Shown in pieces: positions 43,736 to 56,012 of a stretch of 64,000 nt of DNA (its first letter is position 1; every line of letters begins with the position of its first letter). The stretch lies in contig CM060977.1 of assembly GCA_030765065.1 (NCBI GenBank), positions 128,592,295 to 128,656,294 of the forward strand. The letters run 5' to 3'. The notes under the pieces were generated by a model. It saw nothing but the letters and a program-made list of their open reading frames with translations, was not told the origin of the DNA and did not search any database. Made by a program: the position numbers and the translations under genes. Source of the DNA: Deroplatys truncata (Eukaryota > Arthropoda > Insecta > Mantodea > Mantidae).

Positions 43736-44752
43736 CCACTTAGTAATATATTACAGTTAGGTTGAAATTAATTATTTCCCATAATTCACATTGAAGAAGT
43801 TAAAAAATCCAATAACATGTATACAAAAATATTTGTTTCTATTAAACTAATTGAAATTAACAAATGTCTGCATATCAATTTCTTTAAATTAGCATAAGCT
43901 CAAATTAAAAATTTGGGAGCGACATAATAAAGCGCAAAGTCCAAGGAGTATTTTACATTACCATATTAAAAATGATTAATTAAATTATGAATAGAAACTT
44001 AATGCCTTAGCAACGGTTTCTCACATCGATGTGACAAACAGTTATTTTCGGATAAACATTACAGCTGGTGTAGTTACATTGCGTAAGCTATTACATGTAA
44101 TGGTTCCCATTAACGATTAAGTTATTTTTACATTCGCAGTTACGTTAAATTGATGGTTACCAATAACGATTAGTTATAACCACGTTTCTATATGAACGAC
44201 GTCGATACAGACAGTTGTTATTTAACGCAACCTGAAAAACAAGTTTCTCTAGTGTCTACACTAAATTAATAAGGTGGTTTATGATATCAAATGCATTCGT
44301 ACTTGCTTTTACATAGATATGTGCACATATACAGCTTTAACAGTGAATGCAGCTATATGGGATCCTAAGTATAACTAAAACGCGAGGCAGAAGGAACATT
44401 CCATTTCAAATCGTTCGAAATAGAAGAAAAATCGCATTTTTGAAACCAAACGAAAATTTTTGTATTTCTGACAAACCCGATACAATGCTTTACATAAACT
44501 CTTAAAATTCATATCATCATAATTTTTTAATTAAAATTGTTCAAATTTGTGGTATCTTCCTAAAATTTCCAGCTTCAAGCTCTTATAACCCTGGAAACTT
44601 TAAATTTAATTATTTAAATCGAGATTTATTTTCATTCCCTAAAGCTTAATTTCACACTGATAAGTGAACATCATGTTATTGTTTTTATTTAAGTAAAAAT
44701 TTATACTTTTTCAAATGTAGGTGATTAAGGGGTAAGAAAAATAATTTTATTA
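43736..44752. other. Unassigned AT-rich DNA
   Basis: No recognised element. The stretch 44030-44190 is rich in GTTA/TAAC words. Confidence 0.4.
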
Positions 44753-46003
44753 TACACTACGTGATCAAAAGTAATTCGGACACCTGGTTGAAAATGACGT
44801 ACAAGTTTGTGGCGCCCTCCATCGGTAATCTGGAAGTCAATATGGTTTTGGCCAACCCTTAGCTTTGATGACAACGTTCACTCTCGCAGGCACACTTTCA
44901 ATCAGCTAATGGAAGGTTTCTTGTGGAATGGCAGCCCATTCTTCACAGAGTGCGGAAATGAGGAGAGGTATCGATATAGTTCGGTGAGACCTGGCACGAA
45001 GTCGGTGTTCCAAAATATCCCAAAGGTGTTCTATAGGATTCTAGTCAGGACTCTGTGCAGGCCAGTCCATTACAGGGATGTTATTGTCGTGTAACCACTC
45101 CGCCACAGCCCGTGCAGTATGAACAGGTGCTCGATCGTGTTGAAAGATGCAATCACCATCCCCGAATTACTCTTCAATAGTTGGAAGCAAGAAGGTGCTT
45201 AAAATATCAATATAGGTCTGCGCTGTGATTGTGCTACGCAAAACAACAAGGGGTGCAAGACCCTCCAGGAAAAGCACGACCACATCATGACACCACCACC
45301 TCCGAATTTCACTTTTGGCTCTACATACGCTGGCAGATGACGTTCACCGGGCATTCGCCATACTCACACCCTGCCATCAGATTGCCACATTGTGTAACGT
45401 GATTCATCACTCCACACAACGTTTTGCCACTGTTCAATCGTGTAATGTTGACTATCCTTACACGAAGCGAGGCGTAGTTTGGCATTTTCCTGCGCGATGT
45501 GTGGCTTATGAGCAGCCGCTCGACCATGGAATTCAAGGTTTCTCACCTCATGCCTAACTGTCATAGTACTTGGAGCAGATCCTGATGCATTTTGAAATTC
45601 CTGTGTGATGGTCTGGATAGATGTCTGCGTATTACTCTTTACCACCCTCTTCAAACTTAGGCGGTCTCTGTCAGTCAAGAGAGGAGGTTGGCCTGTACGT
45701 TGTTGTACTGTACATGTCCCTTCACGTTTCCACTTCACTATCACATCAGAAACAGTGGGCCTAGGGATGTTTAGGAGTGTGGAAATCTCGCGTACGGACT
45801 TCTGACACAAGTGACACCCAATCACTTGACCACGTTCGAAGTCCATGAGTTCCACTGAGCGTCCCATTCTGCTGTTTCGTGACGTCTAATGACTACTGAG
45901 GTTGCGGACAGTGAGTACCAGACAGTAGGTGGCAGCACAAAGCACTTAAGATGAAAAACGTATGTTTGTTGTGTGTCCGGATACTTTTGATCACATAGTG
46001 TAT
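44753..46003 (-). mobile_element. Tc1-like DNA transposon, copy 3
   Basis: Terminal repeats TACACTACGTGATCAAAAGT at the left and the complement ATCACATAGTGTA at the right enclose 1251 bp. Closest in sequence to copy 1 and in the same orientation. Confidence 0.93.
44837..45867 (-). pseudogene. Tc1-like transposase, N-terminal half open
   Basis: From MGRSVELMDFERGQVIG the first 167 codons are uninterrupted. They include the helix-turn-helix SVREISTLLNIPRPTVSDVI, a linker with the GRP-like sequence RTGQPPLLTDRDR, and WSDESRYTMWQSDGR with the first catalytic Asp. Frame changes follow near 45360. Later pieces carry the second Asp (after FQHD, near 45130) and the Glu region before YLWD, then EEWAAIPQETFH-like residues. 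This is the best preserved N terminus of the three copies. The expected full length is about 342 codons. Confidence 0.9.
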
Positions 46004-46858
46004 ATGGCAAGATTCCGTAATTGAAACACTATCAAACATACGTTTTACTGTAATGGTTACTGATAATATTTCGCCTAAAATAATTAAAGAAGTAAATTAC
46101 TTTAGGCGCACATGGTCGCTCTCGCACGTTTGAAGATCAAGCAAGCTGCTGTGCATGGTTAAACGATGAGAACGCGTACTAAGTAGTATGCAGTTCTGAG
46201 TATTTCCTCACAGATTCACAGTTCGCTTGATGATCATCGTGCATCAACTACGTATATTGTTACGTTTATTCACTTTTTAATTATAACTAGGAACACCCAA
46301 GCATAACCGCTTTACCAACATTGCCGACTTCTCTTAATGACACTAATGATTATTCGCAATCTAATATTTTAGTTTTATAAAAATCCACAAATGCTTAAAA
46401 TAAGTAAAAACTATATATAGATTTTTGTGAATATTGTAAAAAAAATAATTAGTAGGTATACGCTGTAATGAAATGTGAAGCTGTATCTATAAAATAAGAT
46501 TTGGTAGAATATTGTGAAATAAAGGGTTCCGGAGCTATGCGCACTTAAAATGCGTCTAACTGAATTAATACGATACATTTATCGTTCAATAACGTGAAAA
46601 CCGATGTGTTTTAGATGATAATACTTGATAAATATCCTTTCCTCAGCACCCCTTTTTAATAGGAAAAACTACAACATAAACAAGAAATGTGAGCTTTTTT
46701 GCCACTCGATTTTACATGGAATGCCCCAGACATAGCAAAGGAAAATATCTGTATCACTTTGTCAGCATTAACGTGACCGAAATTAAGCATATAACACGTA
46801 GGACGTTAAGTAATAGTATATTATGCAATGAGACTTTAATGGTAGTAATTAAAATGAG

Positions 46859-46897
<39 letters not shown>

Positions 46898-48599
46898 AAT
46901 AATAATAATTATCATACGAGCGTTTTAATCACCATTATAGTCAAGTTTCTTACGACTGTTTATGCTCGACCATGTATCTAAATTAAAGGTTTCATAAGTA
47001 TTCGTTTCTGGTTTGATTGATGTGTTACAATCATTATTACTTTTATCTAAGATTACAATACAATGACCTTGTAGCACCTGTGTCAAACAAAGTTGCTAGC
47101 GTTGTGAGACGTACTACGCAGAATAATCGATACTTGCGCTTTCTCAATGTTACGTGGCCACTTCTGATTCGTCGAATACCCATACTTTAACGAACAGGTG
47201 TACTTTAATGAGGCCCATTAAAGTACTGCTACCAGTCGTGTAAATACTGCATTTTCGCATGGTCGAGCATAAAACAAGGCAATGATACTCTGAAAGGCGA
47301 ACTTGCTAGAGAATAGAAACGTTGAACGCCAAACATGCCTTATGGTCCAATATGACAAAAGTTGCAGACAATCTCAGTTGGTTACACAAATGTACAAAAG
47401 CGGATAATTATTAATTATTTTTCTCGCCAGTATATTAGATCCTCAATGCCATTCATTTCTTACGGAGGAAATTGATGCAGTTGAGATAACTGCTTTCGCA
47501 AAACCGTACCAAGCACATGCAGAAAATGAGATTATCCAGACTCCTTAACCGACTCCGTTACCTTAGTAACCGTTAACGGGATAACTAGTTGCTGTTGCTG
47601 ACTTTGTTACCCTGGTAAATGTTATTGGGTAACTAATTACTTTTGTAACCGTAAATGCATAACTAGTTACTGTCTGCCCCGATTACTTCCGCAACCACTA
47701 CATTAAGATAACCGCTAAATTGTAACCGCTTCTTTAATCTTTTCCATGTTTTAATGTAGCTCGTTAAAATGTGGCACTATGTTTTATATTCTGAATATAT
47801 ATGGTAAGTATTTAAAGCAATCAGAAGAAAAGAGTAGACTTTGGGATATTCACAAATACATTGCTATAAAATAATAATCGGATTGACGTTGAAACTGGAC
47901 ATCACGTACAAGGCAAAAGATTATGACGGATAATAATGTGTATTTTTTGATCAGTTAAATATAAATTTTAGGTGTGTATGTAAAAAAACAGTATCATCTT
48001 ACTTTTAGTTTCAATTATGGTTGTCACAGAAATCATTAATAAAACTGAATTACGTACTAACTGCTTTCTCTCCCTTGTACATTTTTAATAAAATGCACTT
48101 AACTTCTTGTTGGATTATTGCACTTAAGTCCTTCACTTATGCTGTTTACAAAAGAATAATTGCTATATTGGCCAAACTTACCTTAAATATGTAAAAGACG
48201 CTCCGTTTTTCCTGTAACAGAAAAGTCCACTTTAGTAAACATATTATAGTTGTCTAATTATGTATTTCCTAATGTAATGTGTTCCGACAAACTTAATAAT
48301 TCTCTATGCTACAGATGTACACATTACAGCTATAAAGTACCAAAAAGGCATTATATAATATTAATTCATGTTTAGTGAGACGTTTTATAGGGCTTCAATA
48401 GCAAGTCCTTGGTTAACTGTTATGCAACACTTCTGGTTTCGGCTTTAAAAATACTTTATGTTCTGTTGGTTCGTTATACAGTATGATTGAAATGGATATC
48501 TTCTAAAAGAGCAAAATTGGAAAGGCAGAACTAGGAACAATGTTATTTATTTGTGTTAAATAGTAACACAGAAATAATTTACCATCTAAATACGAGAGT

Positions 48600-48603
<4 letters not shown>
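46004..48603. other. Unassigned AT-rich DNA with a (TTA)n tract
   Basis: About 2.6 kb without a recognised element. (TTA)n and (AAT)n runs lie at 46859-46910. At 47540-47720 there are irregular repeats of GTTACC, AGTAAC and TAACTAGTTACT. Confidence 0.45.
46859..46910. repeat. (TTA)n/(AAT)n microsatellite
   Basis: A run of TTA units turning into AAT units, forming a potential hairpin around TATTAATAATA. Confidence 0.95.

Positions 48604-48643
<40 letters not shown>
48604..48643. repeat. (TA)n microsatellite
   Basis: About 20 TA units immediately before A repeat copy 10. Confidence 0.95.
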
Positions 48644-48644
<1 letters not shown>

Positions 48645-49410
48645 CATGTATTAGACTCACATGCATTTCTCTACTCCTGTGCAAACTAGTTTTATTGTTA
48701 TTTTCTTATTGCTATTTTCTTGTAGGTGCAAGAGGCTTTAAGCGACAGTCAAATCTTTTAAGAACTGGTTGCTTTGTAGAGATGCCATTCTCTTTGCATG
48801 TCTAGGACATAAAAAAACGAATAACGAATTCTCAATTGAAAAAACGTATAAGTATTGGAAAATTGGAACAAATAACATGGAATATCTCGAAAGGGTTCAC
48901 TCCAATAATTGTGTGTTTTAACGAGATCTACATTTTTTGTGTAATAAAATTTGGTCTCTCTTACGGTTTACCAGTTATGCGAAAGCCATTCAGAATGAAG
49001 AGGACTCTGGAAATTACCAAAAATTCATCATATACATTTAATTTGCAATGGAACTATCTTCTACATATATTTACATCAAAATCGTTAGAGCCATTTTTCA
49101 TAAAATTAAACTTTTCGAAAAATATTCCGTATAAAGGGTAGTCTGGGTAAGTGTTTTCTTGGAAATCTTCATGTCGCATCCTTAAAAGATACTAAACTCA
49201 AATACCAAGTTTGGTATTTATCCGACTTTTCGTTTTTGAGTTATGCTGTTGACAGACAGGCACACAGACATACGAACCTATTCCTAAAAGTGCTTTATTT
49301 GGATTCAGGGCACCTCAAAACATGCATTTCCAGTGAAATTTCAGTATGAAATTTTTAGGTTGAATACAATACTTGCCCTACTTAATGTACGTAGTAGAGA
49401 AAGTAAAAAC
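48645..49410 (+). repeat. A repeat, copy 10
   Basis: Starts with a diverged TGTATTAGACTCACATGCAT, then TCTCTACTCCTGTGCAAAC, AACTGGTTGCTTTGTAGAGA, CCAAGTTTGGTATTTATCCG, TTGAGTTATGCTGTTGACAG and the end GTAGTAGAGAAAGTAAAAA. About 90 bp after the 5' end are missing. The CA tract is only a few units. Confidence 0.85.
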
Positions 49411-50515
49411 ACATGTACATAATCGGTTTGAACTGTGCAGGAGTAGTGAACTAAAGTTCAATACGTTAATGCTACATTAAGCAATCCTGACCTTCACCAT
49501 CATAATACTTGGATCACCTAAGACTTGGGTTTTATGAAGATAAAATGCTTTTTTGCCGTTATGCAAACACTTCAATTCCCAAACAGGCATACTTATACAC
49601 TTTTACATTAATTTATTTCGGACTTAAAGGAAAATAGTAAAGGACACAATATGTACAGGAAACTGGCAAACCGAGAAAATCAATTAGCCAATGGAGTTTA
49701 ACAGGGTGGCTGGCAAAAAGCCTATTAAAGTATAAAACTAAGAAGTGACTGAAGAGCACAGGGGTTAGGATAATTACAAACTGGAGCGAGGAGCGAATAA
49801 GATAGGTAATGTTAAAATGAGACAGAGATAACTGGGAATTCCCAAACTAGTCAAATGTGGCATTACATCAGCAAGCAAACGTTATAGAGATGGAAACTAG
49901 CGAGATCAATGGCTGGTACTGATGAGTGACGGCGATCATGATCTTAAGATGAGTGTTCTTACTGATAGAGTGCGAATGTTGGCGGCATGTGTTGTTAATG
50001 ACTAAACACTTGACTGGTACACTTCTGTAGTGTAGGCAATGTGTCCGTGGTTTGTCGGGTGACACTTTCCCATCGTGTGCGACAGAGAACCTGTGCTAGT
50101 TCTTTTCACTCGACGTAAAGGGCTGTTCAACGCAAAATAAAACAACTTGAGATACAAACACTGCTCAAACCACTGGTGCAGCTGTTGTAATGTTTACCGT
50201 ACTCTGGTGAACTCGAGTGCCACAGAAGCAAACTCTGTTAACCACTTGTTGTTAGCGGCTGATTTTGAGCTTGAGCGATACAACGACGAGGTGTTCCATC
50301 TAGTAAAGTTCGATCATTGTTGATAAAATCTGCATCAGGTGATTTTTCGAATGCGGATTATCTCTAAAATCATTCTCACTGGCCCTGGTCCTCCATTTTC
50401 TTTTATGTTTTCAATTATCCTGCAGAATAAGATCGAATTATTGATTTGTATTGCAAGTTGACATATAAATTTGCATTTATTTCGCTCCTTGCGGACAAAA
50501 CTTCCCACTGTAAAG
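49411..50515. other. Unassigned DNA
   Basis: No recognised repeat, coding region or RNA gene. Confidence 0.45.
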
Positions 50516-50519
50516 GTAA

Positions 50520-51075
50520 AGGTGCTGACGAACGGAGGGACCCCGAAACCGGTGCAGAGCACTGCACGAAGGTCATCTGACACGTTGTGCTTCTATCGTG
50601 ACCCCTAAGAGTAAGGAATGAGGGAAAGGCTCGAACGGGAACCAAATGCGGATGAATACGGGCGCAAGCTCGGATGGGGTCCCTAATGTTTCTAGATTGA
50701 ACGCCTCCAACGACCCACTGAGCCCCCAGTATCCAGAGGTCCTCGAATGAGCGCCTGCTCGAAAGCACCCATACATCCATCCAGGGATATCCATCCCTGG
50801 ACGACTTATATAGAGCGCATAGCCACAGCCCAGCCACAAACCGCCGAACACCGTCGCCTGACTCTATAACCCTGAAACAGATGACAATGAAGACGATATA
50901 TACAGGAAATGAGGGAAAGGAGAGTAGTGGTAGAACTTGTACAACCCCAGCATTCACCTGCCGACCCGGGGAAGCCACGAAAAGCTCATAGTTCAGAGTG
51001 GGCACTCTCAGAGGATCGAATCCGCGACCTCCCGAATGCAGGTCGCACACTTTACCGTGGCGCCAACATCCTCGG
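50520..51075 (-). repeat. GC-rich tRNA-derived SINE composite, copy 4
   Basis: The clearest copy. On the minus strand: TGGCGCCACGGTAAAGTGTG (A-box region), GCGGATTCGATCC (B box), then TTTTCGTGGCTTCCCCGGGT, GTGAATGCTGGGGTTGT, CATCTGTTTCAGGGTTATAG and GACGGTGTTCGGCGGTTTGT, followed by GC-rich extension DNA. Frames of 242 and 92 codons run through it on the minus strand but have no family resemblance and coincide with the repeat. Confidence 0.75.
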
Positions 51076-51104
51076 TTCTTCCACTTTAAATACTCAATTG
51101 GATA

Positions 51105-51280
51105 GGTAGAATCAGACGATTGAAAAATCCAATGCCATCGCACTGATCTCCCAGCTTCCGTCCGGTTACTCTAACCCCTGCACCACCATGGCAACCATCC
51201 TGGGGATGGCATTGAATTCTTCAGTCGTCTGATTCTACCTTTCCAATCTTGCCCAACAGCACGGCTTGTGTGGAAGAGCA
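51105..51280. repeat. SINE fragments in inverted orientation
   Basis: A minus-strand SINE piece (GGTAGAATCAGACGATTG to CATGGCAACC in plus orientation, with the A/B-box part between) meets a plus-strand tail (CAGTCGTCTGATTCTACC) of the same SINE. The ends can pair over about 40 bp. Confidence 0.7.
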
Positions 51281-51575
51281 ATTAATTCCATTAACTGACT
51301 TAATAGTTGTCGAAACTATGAAGTAAAAGTACTTACAACATTGTAAGTCGCCATTGGGATATGTCATCTCAGTACAATTTGAGATCACTATGTGGTATAT
51401 CGGGAAACATGCGAATCAGTTGGGGAATTTAATGTCCTACTGGCATGTTGCCATGGTAGCTCAGTGGTTAGAGTAACCGACGGAAACCGGGAGATCCGTG
51501 GTTCAAATCCCGGCATGGTTCTGAATTTTTCAGTCGCCTGATTCTACATTTCCAACCTTGTCCAACACACGTGGA
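51281..51575 (+). repeat. SINE composite, second full copy
   Basis: Homologous to 23452-23731: AAGTACTTAC, TAAGTCGCCATTGGGATATG, AATTTGAGATCAC, then A box TGGTAGCTCAGTGG (51454) and B box GTGGTTCAAATCCC (51496), and CAGTCGCCTGATTCTACA. No clear target duplication. Confidence 0.8.
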
Positions 51576-53250
51576 AGAACAATTAATTACAGCACGTCTT
51601 ATTTATTTTCGCTGCCAAAGAGATGACTTTGAATTAATAAAATTATACAGCAGCAGAGTTTAACATGAATATGCGCACACACTTACACAACAAATTTGGT
51701 CAATATTTGAAAACAAAATGTTTTATTCAAATCAATTTGTCTACCTTATTCTCAACATAGCTATATATTTTACAACTTTATCTTAAGGGACTGATACTTA
51801 GGTCCTTAAAAGCCTTATCCCGCCATTATTGAACTTCCTAAATTCATGAACTTTTATATCATAAAATACTTTAGTTATCAAATATAGATGCACGCCTTCT
51901 TAGTTCACTGATCTACGTCCATACAATGATTTCATTTATTAAAGAAGATAGGGTGTTTCTTATTTGTACAACGTTTATTAAAATTCATCATTTATTTATT
52001 TTTTTAAATAATAAACAATCATATTTACACTATACTACATCCACAAGAGTATTGAGGCATTGTTTTATCATCCTAAAATTAAATTCAGTTATCTTCATTA
52101 GTTTCTCACTCTGGCGATTTATATAAGAAAAGGTCATTTACAGAAACATAGTGTGGCGCGTATGTATATGTATTGTCACGCCAGACACATTATTGCTTTG
52201 TTAGCGACAGTATTGTTGGTGTAATTCTTTAGGTTTGGGTTTTGAATTTCGTCAGGCGTGGCGAGGGTAGAGTAGGGGAAGTAAGCGTTACATGTTTTTG
52301 TTGTGGTGTTCTGTGGAGAGCGTCATCACTTCAAGTCGTGTGTCTGACATGGAAGGATGTGTGTGAATCGTGTGAATGTGACCTCGTGTGTGTAACATCT
52401 CCCTCCAATTTCTTTATCTTTTCTTTTGTGCATGATGTAGGCACACCGTGTTATATTCAATAAAGCACAGGTAATGTGTATTTTGTTATAACTATCCCAC
52501 GCCTGCTCTGGAATGTGTTTTTGAGATTCTGGTCCTCTCGCTACCTTTGATGTTATGCCTCCCAATGTATATGCCGGGGTAACTAAAATTGAATATGTTT
52601 TGGCCTCACCCCCGTATATAACAATAGTTCAAAGCAAATGTAAAGCAAACTACATACATACATACATACATACATACATACATACATACATACATACCGG
52701 GTGAGGTTTCTCAGCCTGCGGATTGAGAAGTTATGCAGTCCCGGAGTTGTATAGGCTATGCCGTACATACTGTCTACTACATCGCTCGTATCAATTTCAG
52801 CCCCGAAATGACTGCTTTGCACCGCGCAACATTGTGCACGTTGGCCTGCAGTTTAAATACGGCCACTTGAAGGTACTTTTTGTGTTTAGTAAATTTATCG
52901 ACACTTGATAGTTTGGCATGGAAGTGCCGTTACACTTAATTAGTTTAATTATGTGAACTTCATTAAAACACAAATTGTTACTTGTTAGAATTTGGTTTAA
53001 TGAACATCATAAATAAATGCATATAGCATTGTAATTATAATTTACACATATAGGCATCATTAAATGTTTTACTATTTAAAGCTATTCTTTCATACAAAAG
53101 AAAGCCAATAAATTTTCTGAGGGTTTACAAAATGCAATACGTACATACAAACTAGATAACGTTTGCAAGCCTATATTATGATCGTTATGAACCTCCCTAG
53201 TTTTCAAAGTAGTGCTCTTAATAGTAACTATGACATCATGCCGGACCATC
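51576..53250. other. Unassigned DNA with a (CATA)n tract
   Basis: No recognised coding region. The tract TGTGGCGCGTATG...TCACGCCAGACA at 52150-52190 is a weak dyad and AATAAAGCACA lies at 52460, which could suggest an LTR or a transcript end, but nothing else supports this. Confidence 0.4.
52651..52697. repeat. (TACA)n microsatellite
   Basis: About 11 tetranucleotide units ending in TACCGGG. Confidence 0.95.
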
Positions 53251-53254
53251 ACAC

Positions 53255-54305
53255 ATAAACCTTTACAATTCACCCGTTTTCTCCATGTGGTTGAAATAGG
53301 TGTTCGAATTGACCGCCATGCCGACGGATGCAAGATCTCAATCTAACCAGCATCGCCAGCCAACCTTGCGCAACTTGGCGGGTGTGATCTCACACATGCT
53401 AAGACGGTGCGTTCTCTGAGCTGTCGAGGATACATTGGCCGCTCCTGGTACACAATATCTTTAAGATAACCCCATAAGAAGAAATCCAATAAGGTTAGAT
53501 CTGGTGAGCGTGCTGGTCATCCTATTGGTCCATGCTGTTCGATCCATCCCTCAGGGTAGGTGGCATCTAGACAAGCCGTTACACGACGGTCCGAATGAGC
53601 TGGCGCCCCATGATGTTAGTAGCACATAGTTAGTCGGTTCTGCAACGACACTTCAGCTGGTGTGTAGAAAGTGGATATAGCGATTCCCAGTGAGTTGGCC
53701 GTCATAGAAATACGGGCCTATTAGATGATCACCGAACATACCAGCCCAAACGTCGAAACCCCATCAGATATGGGTTTACAGTGCTCCAGTAATGCATGTT
53801 GTGGCGATTTACATGGCGTGTGTTGTGGAACCCTGCTTCATCTGTAAATAACACAAATGCCAAAAAATGTGCATCCGTTTCAGTTTGTCGTATGATCCAC
53901 CTAGTGAACGCCACTCTCCGTCCATGGTCCGGCTGCAATAACTCCTGGTGTAGTTGAAGATAATAAGGGTGAAACTATGTATGACGTAGTATTCTCCACG
54001 CGGAAGACTGGCAAATATTGAAATGCCTGTGAATGTCCCTCGTACTACAATGCGGATGCTGAATGACATAATCAGTCACACGATCCTCGTTGCTTGGTCA
54101 CAGACAGGGTGATCTCTTCGCGGATGTGGTGTCCTGTGCACTGTTTTGATTCCAGAAGGCGGTCGCAACTTGCAAAAGCGTGTGATCTGTAGGAAGTGTT
54201 CTCTGCGGAAACTTCTGTTGGTATAGACGACGTGCCTCCGTTGCATTCTGCTGCTCTTCCCCGTATACTAACAGCATACCCAGATACCCTCTATTCGAAA
54301 ACATT
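53255..54305 (-). pseudogene. DUF4817-type DDE transposase, broken
   Basis: On the minus strand the N-terminal helix-turn-helix region reads YLGMLLVYGEEQQNATEAR and RLYQQKFPQRTLPTDHTLL (54290-54180), the DUF4817 type common in insect transposons. After frameshifts, ATTMDGEWRSLGGS-like sequence leads to AFVLFTDEAGFHNTRHVNRH (53850; catalytic Asp) and MHYW. Next come GDHLIGPYFYDGQLTGNRYI (53725), HHGAPAHSDRRV (53605; second catalytic region) and PARSPDLTLLDFFLWGYLKD (53510; third). The end RRHGGQFEHLF-like region is degraded near 53290. At least three frame changes and stops are present. The family is a relative of Tc1/mariner (IS630-like) elements. Confidence 0.85.
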
Positions 54306-54634
54306 GTTTCACAGTGAGCATGAACGGCAGGAACTTGGTATTTATAGGCAAATACACTTTGTAGTGCATTCAGAAAGAAATCATGATTTGTTAGAACGTT
54401 CTCGAAACATGAACAGAAATGAATAAAAAACTCATTTATACGCATGCGTGATTTGAACTTCCGACCTTCACCATAACTTTCAAGCATTTTAAGCATTTCA
54501 CTACCGGAGTACCACCGTAGCCCTAATCAACGGGGTGGTGAAAGCACCTGCATTTTGCATCGTCTGTAAAATGCTGGGTTGCCTAGTTTCCAATCCGCAG
54601 GATAAAAAGACTCAGCGGTATATATACATACATA
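54306..54634. other. Flank of the DUF4817 element
   Basis: No independent feature seen. The open frame running upstream of the transposase start has no known similarity. Confidence 0.35.
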
Positions 54635-55205
54635 TACAGGATGAACCATTTAATTTGAGATTGTACAATATATCCAAAACTAAGTGCTGTAGAAAGAAAT
54701 TTCTTGAATAAAACTTGCTCGATATTATGGGAGAAAGTTAATGTCTGTAATGTGTTTTATTTTGAGGACGTTGTGATGGTCATTTTAGGGTCAATTTAGC
54801 TTTTCTTAAATGGGAACCTACCCTTTTTAAGTTTTCTCACTTCTCATAAAAACCTAAAACACTTCGAAATTGTTCTTACACCAATGTAAATAACAACGAA
54901 AATTCTGAATTGCTGTATACGAAGAGCGCAATGAATGGTTTGACCATATAAAGCTATATTTCGTAATTGGAAAACAACACTTTTTTCCTTATTCCTCATC
55001 ACAAAATAAACAGCTTTTTATAAACCATTTTCTAATGAGAAAACAACATACATAATGGGGGTTTCCCTTTAAAAAAATTAAATTGACTCTAAAATGACCA
55101 TCATAACGTACTCCAATCAAAGCACAACTAATGCCATTTACTTTTTCCCATAATATCAAGCAACTTTTATTCAAGACAGCTCTTTCATGCTTAGTTTTAG
55201 CATGG
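54635..55205. mobile_element. Terminal-inverted-repeat element (MITE-like), right end truncated
   Basis: Left arm 54635-54825 (TACAGGATGAACCATTTAAT, TCTTGAATAAAACTTGCTCG, GATGGTCATTTTAGGGTCAA) is repeated inverted at 55045-55200 (TTGACTCTAAAATGACCATC, AAGCAACTTTTATTCAAGAC). The outermost bases of the right arm are missing. It is related to 57856-58855. Confidence 0.75.
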
Positions 55206-56012
55206 CTTGAACACATGCAAGCTATATTATGTAGCACTACTACCGATTTTATAGGGAAAATGTTCCCCTAAAAGATAAGCTAGAGTTTACCTCTCTACTC
55301 CAAAGACTAATTATCACTTTTCTGCGAAGTAATGCAGAATACAGGGTGTAAAATAGGAAATGCGGTACGAATTTTAAAACATTTTAAAACAAATAGTTTC
55401 ACTACAGCAGAAATATGCATATCACATATATAAGATGCACAAAAGCTAAAACCGTCATTTGGGGGGGGCAATTTTGGCCATGTAATCTCCCCTTAATGTA
55501 ACAACTTGCATTAAATTTTATTGAGCTTTATATCACTATCTAATACATTGATTTTAAATATTTTGCTAACATGTATATACGTATAAAATAGGATCCAAAA
55601 CGAGGAATTCGCTTTGTTATGTGCACTAAATAAATCGAGACTTTTACACACAAAAGTGTATAAAACAGCTCGTTATCATTTTGATTTCTAAGTGTGTGAG
55701 ATCTCATAATATAGGTGTCCTCATTGTACACTCTACATATTATACCTCATACCATAAATATTCAAAACTGAAAACGGTGATTCTAAAGTAATTTTCGATT
55801 TTAGATCAATAACTTGTATTAACGTGGTATACAGGTATAGCATGTAAATTTTCGAGCCGGTGTGCGAGTTTCAAATGGGTCGCAAAATTAAAAAAAAAAT
55901 CTAAGTATCTTATTCATTATACCTTTATCTAAATCATCATGTAGCAAAGGTTTATACGTATAATCTTCTTAGCAAGTGCATGAGTATTTATGCTACACAA
56001 TTACGTTTCAGT
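55206..56012. other. Unassigned AT-rich DNA
   Basis: No recognised repeat or coding segment. Confidence 0.4.

Noticed and set aside
50415-51143. 242-codon open frame on the minus strand
   Set aside because: It runs through a GC-rich SINE composite present several times in the window, shows no protein family features, and is best explained by low stop density in GC-rich DNA.
52150-52570. Third LTR family
   Set aside because: Only a weak dyad and an AATAAA-like site are visible; no second copy or target duplication was found in the window.
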